Made by a program: the position numbers and the translations under genes. A DNA stretch of 5,491 nt from assembly GCA_024404125.1 (NCBI GenBank), contig JAKSQL010000075.1, positions 1-5,491 on the forward strand. The letters run 5' to 3'. Position 1 is the stretch's first letter. Each line of letters starts with the position of its first letter. Positions 5,378-5,491 of this stretch are shown here, piece after piece. The notes under the pieces were generated by a model, which ran no database searches, was not told where the DNA came from, and worked only from the letters and a program-made list of their open reading frames with translations. This DNA is from Clostridia bacterium. Lineage in GTDB: Bacteria; Bacillota; Clostridia; Oscillospirales; Acutalibacteraceae.

Positions 5378-5491
5378 AAATGAAAATCAAAATTTAAGTT
5401 TTACCGAAGTACTTTCACTTACGGCGCAAAAAGCAGTAGAACTTGCAAATGCAAACTCGGTTTTGGGCACTCCCGTAGTTTCGGACGGTGT
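5367..5491 (+). CDS. gerW: GerW/YtfJ family sporulation protein (3' end cut off by window edge)
   Basis: Only the first 41 codons are in the window. The TTG at 5367 is the best start: AGGCGGG (5354-5360) lies six bases upstream, and the nearby ATG at 5380 is in another frame and stops after five codons. The visible protein, MKSENENQNLSFTEVLSLTA then QKAVELANANSVLGTPVVSDG, matches the YtfJ N-terminus, where an amphipathic helix leads into a V-D-x-N-T-I-V-G-x-P-V-x-T-P-D-G type motif. In Bacillus subtilis the protein (GerW) is made in the forespore and is needed for the normal germination response to L-alanine. The 11-base overlap with the DUF2953 gene implies co-transcription and likely translational coupling. 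The family's central glycine-rich region lies beyond the window. Confidence 0.86.
   Translation, partial: MKSENENQNLSFTEVLSLTAQKAVELANANSVLGTPVVSDG

Noticed and set aside
1..5491. CRISPR arrays, insertion sequences, tRNA or rRNA genes, and riboswitches before pepD.
   Set aside because: I found no regularly spaced repeat-spacer pattern, transposase motif or rRNA/tRNA signature. The pepD leader of about 27 bases is too short for a riboswitch.

Overview
The window looks like chromosomal DNA from a spore-forming, low-to-medium-GC Clostridia-type member of the Bacillota. The evidence is the pairing of a DUF2953 gene with a gerW/ytfJ-type sporulation gene, strong AGGAGG/AGGTGA-type ribosome binding sites, sigma-A-type promoters, and peptidase sequences of Firmicutes type. 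The species cannot be named from the sequence alone.

Layout. (1) Bases 1-706, minus strand: an AT-rich accessory cassette. A consensus sigma-A promoter (TTGACA, 17 bp, TATAAT at 706-678) drives a predicted GC-rich structured RNA of about 164 nt (about 671-508). The RNA contains two tandem 20-nt units and ends in an intrinsic terminator. The start codon of a PBECR4-like (BECR-fold nuclease) gene follows only 14 nt after the U-tract; its 3' end is cut off by the window edge. (2) Bases 707-882: no convincing gene, but two adjacent inverted repeats and short recurring motifs, probably the junction between accessory and core DNA. (3) Bases 883-4576, minus strand: a tightly packed three-gene peptidase operon, read as pepD (M20C dipeptidase), an M24 Xaa-Pro peptidase, then pepT (M20B tripeptidase). 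It has its own promoter at 4638-4610. (4) Bases 4577-4702: a divergent promoter region. (5) Bases 4703-5491, plus strand: a DUF2953 membrane protein overlapping the start of a GerW/YtfJ family sporulation protein, which runs off the right edge.

How the genes work together. The three peptidases have complementary specificities: dipeptides including Xaa-His, Xaa-Pro bonds, and tripeptides. Together they would finish cytosolic breakdown of oligopeptides to free amino acids. The DUF2953-gerW pair is a conserved sporulation neighbourhood (ytfI-ytfJ in Bacillus subtilis).

The most interesting part is the left cassette. Its order (strong promoter, structured repeat-containing RNA, terminator, predicted nuclease gene) resembles type III toxin-antitoxin operons, where an RNA antitoxin controls a toxic RNase. 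Here the toxin candidate belongs to a different fold family. This interpretation is an inference from architecture and has not been demonstrated.
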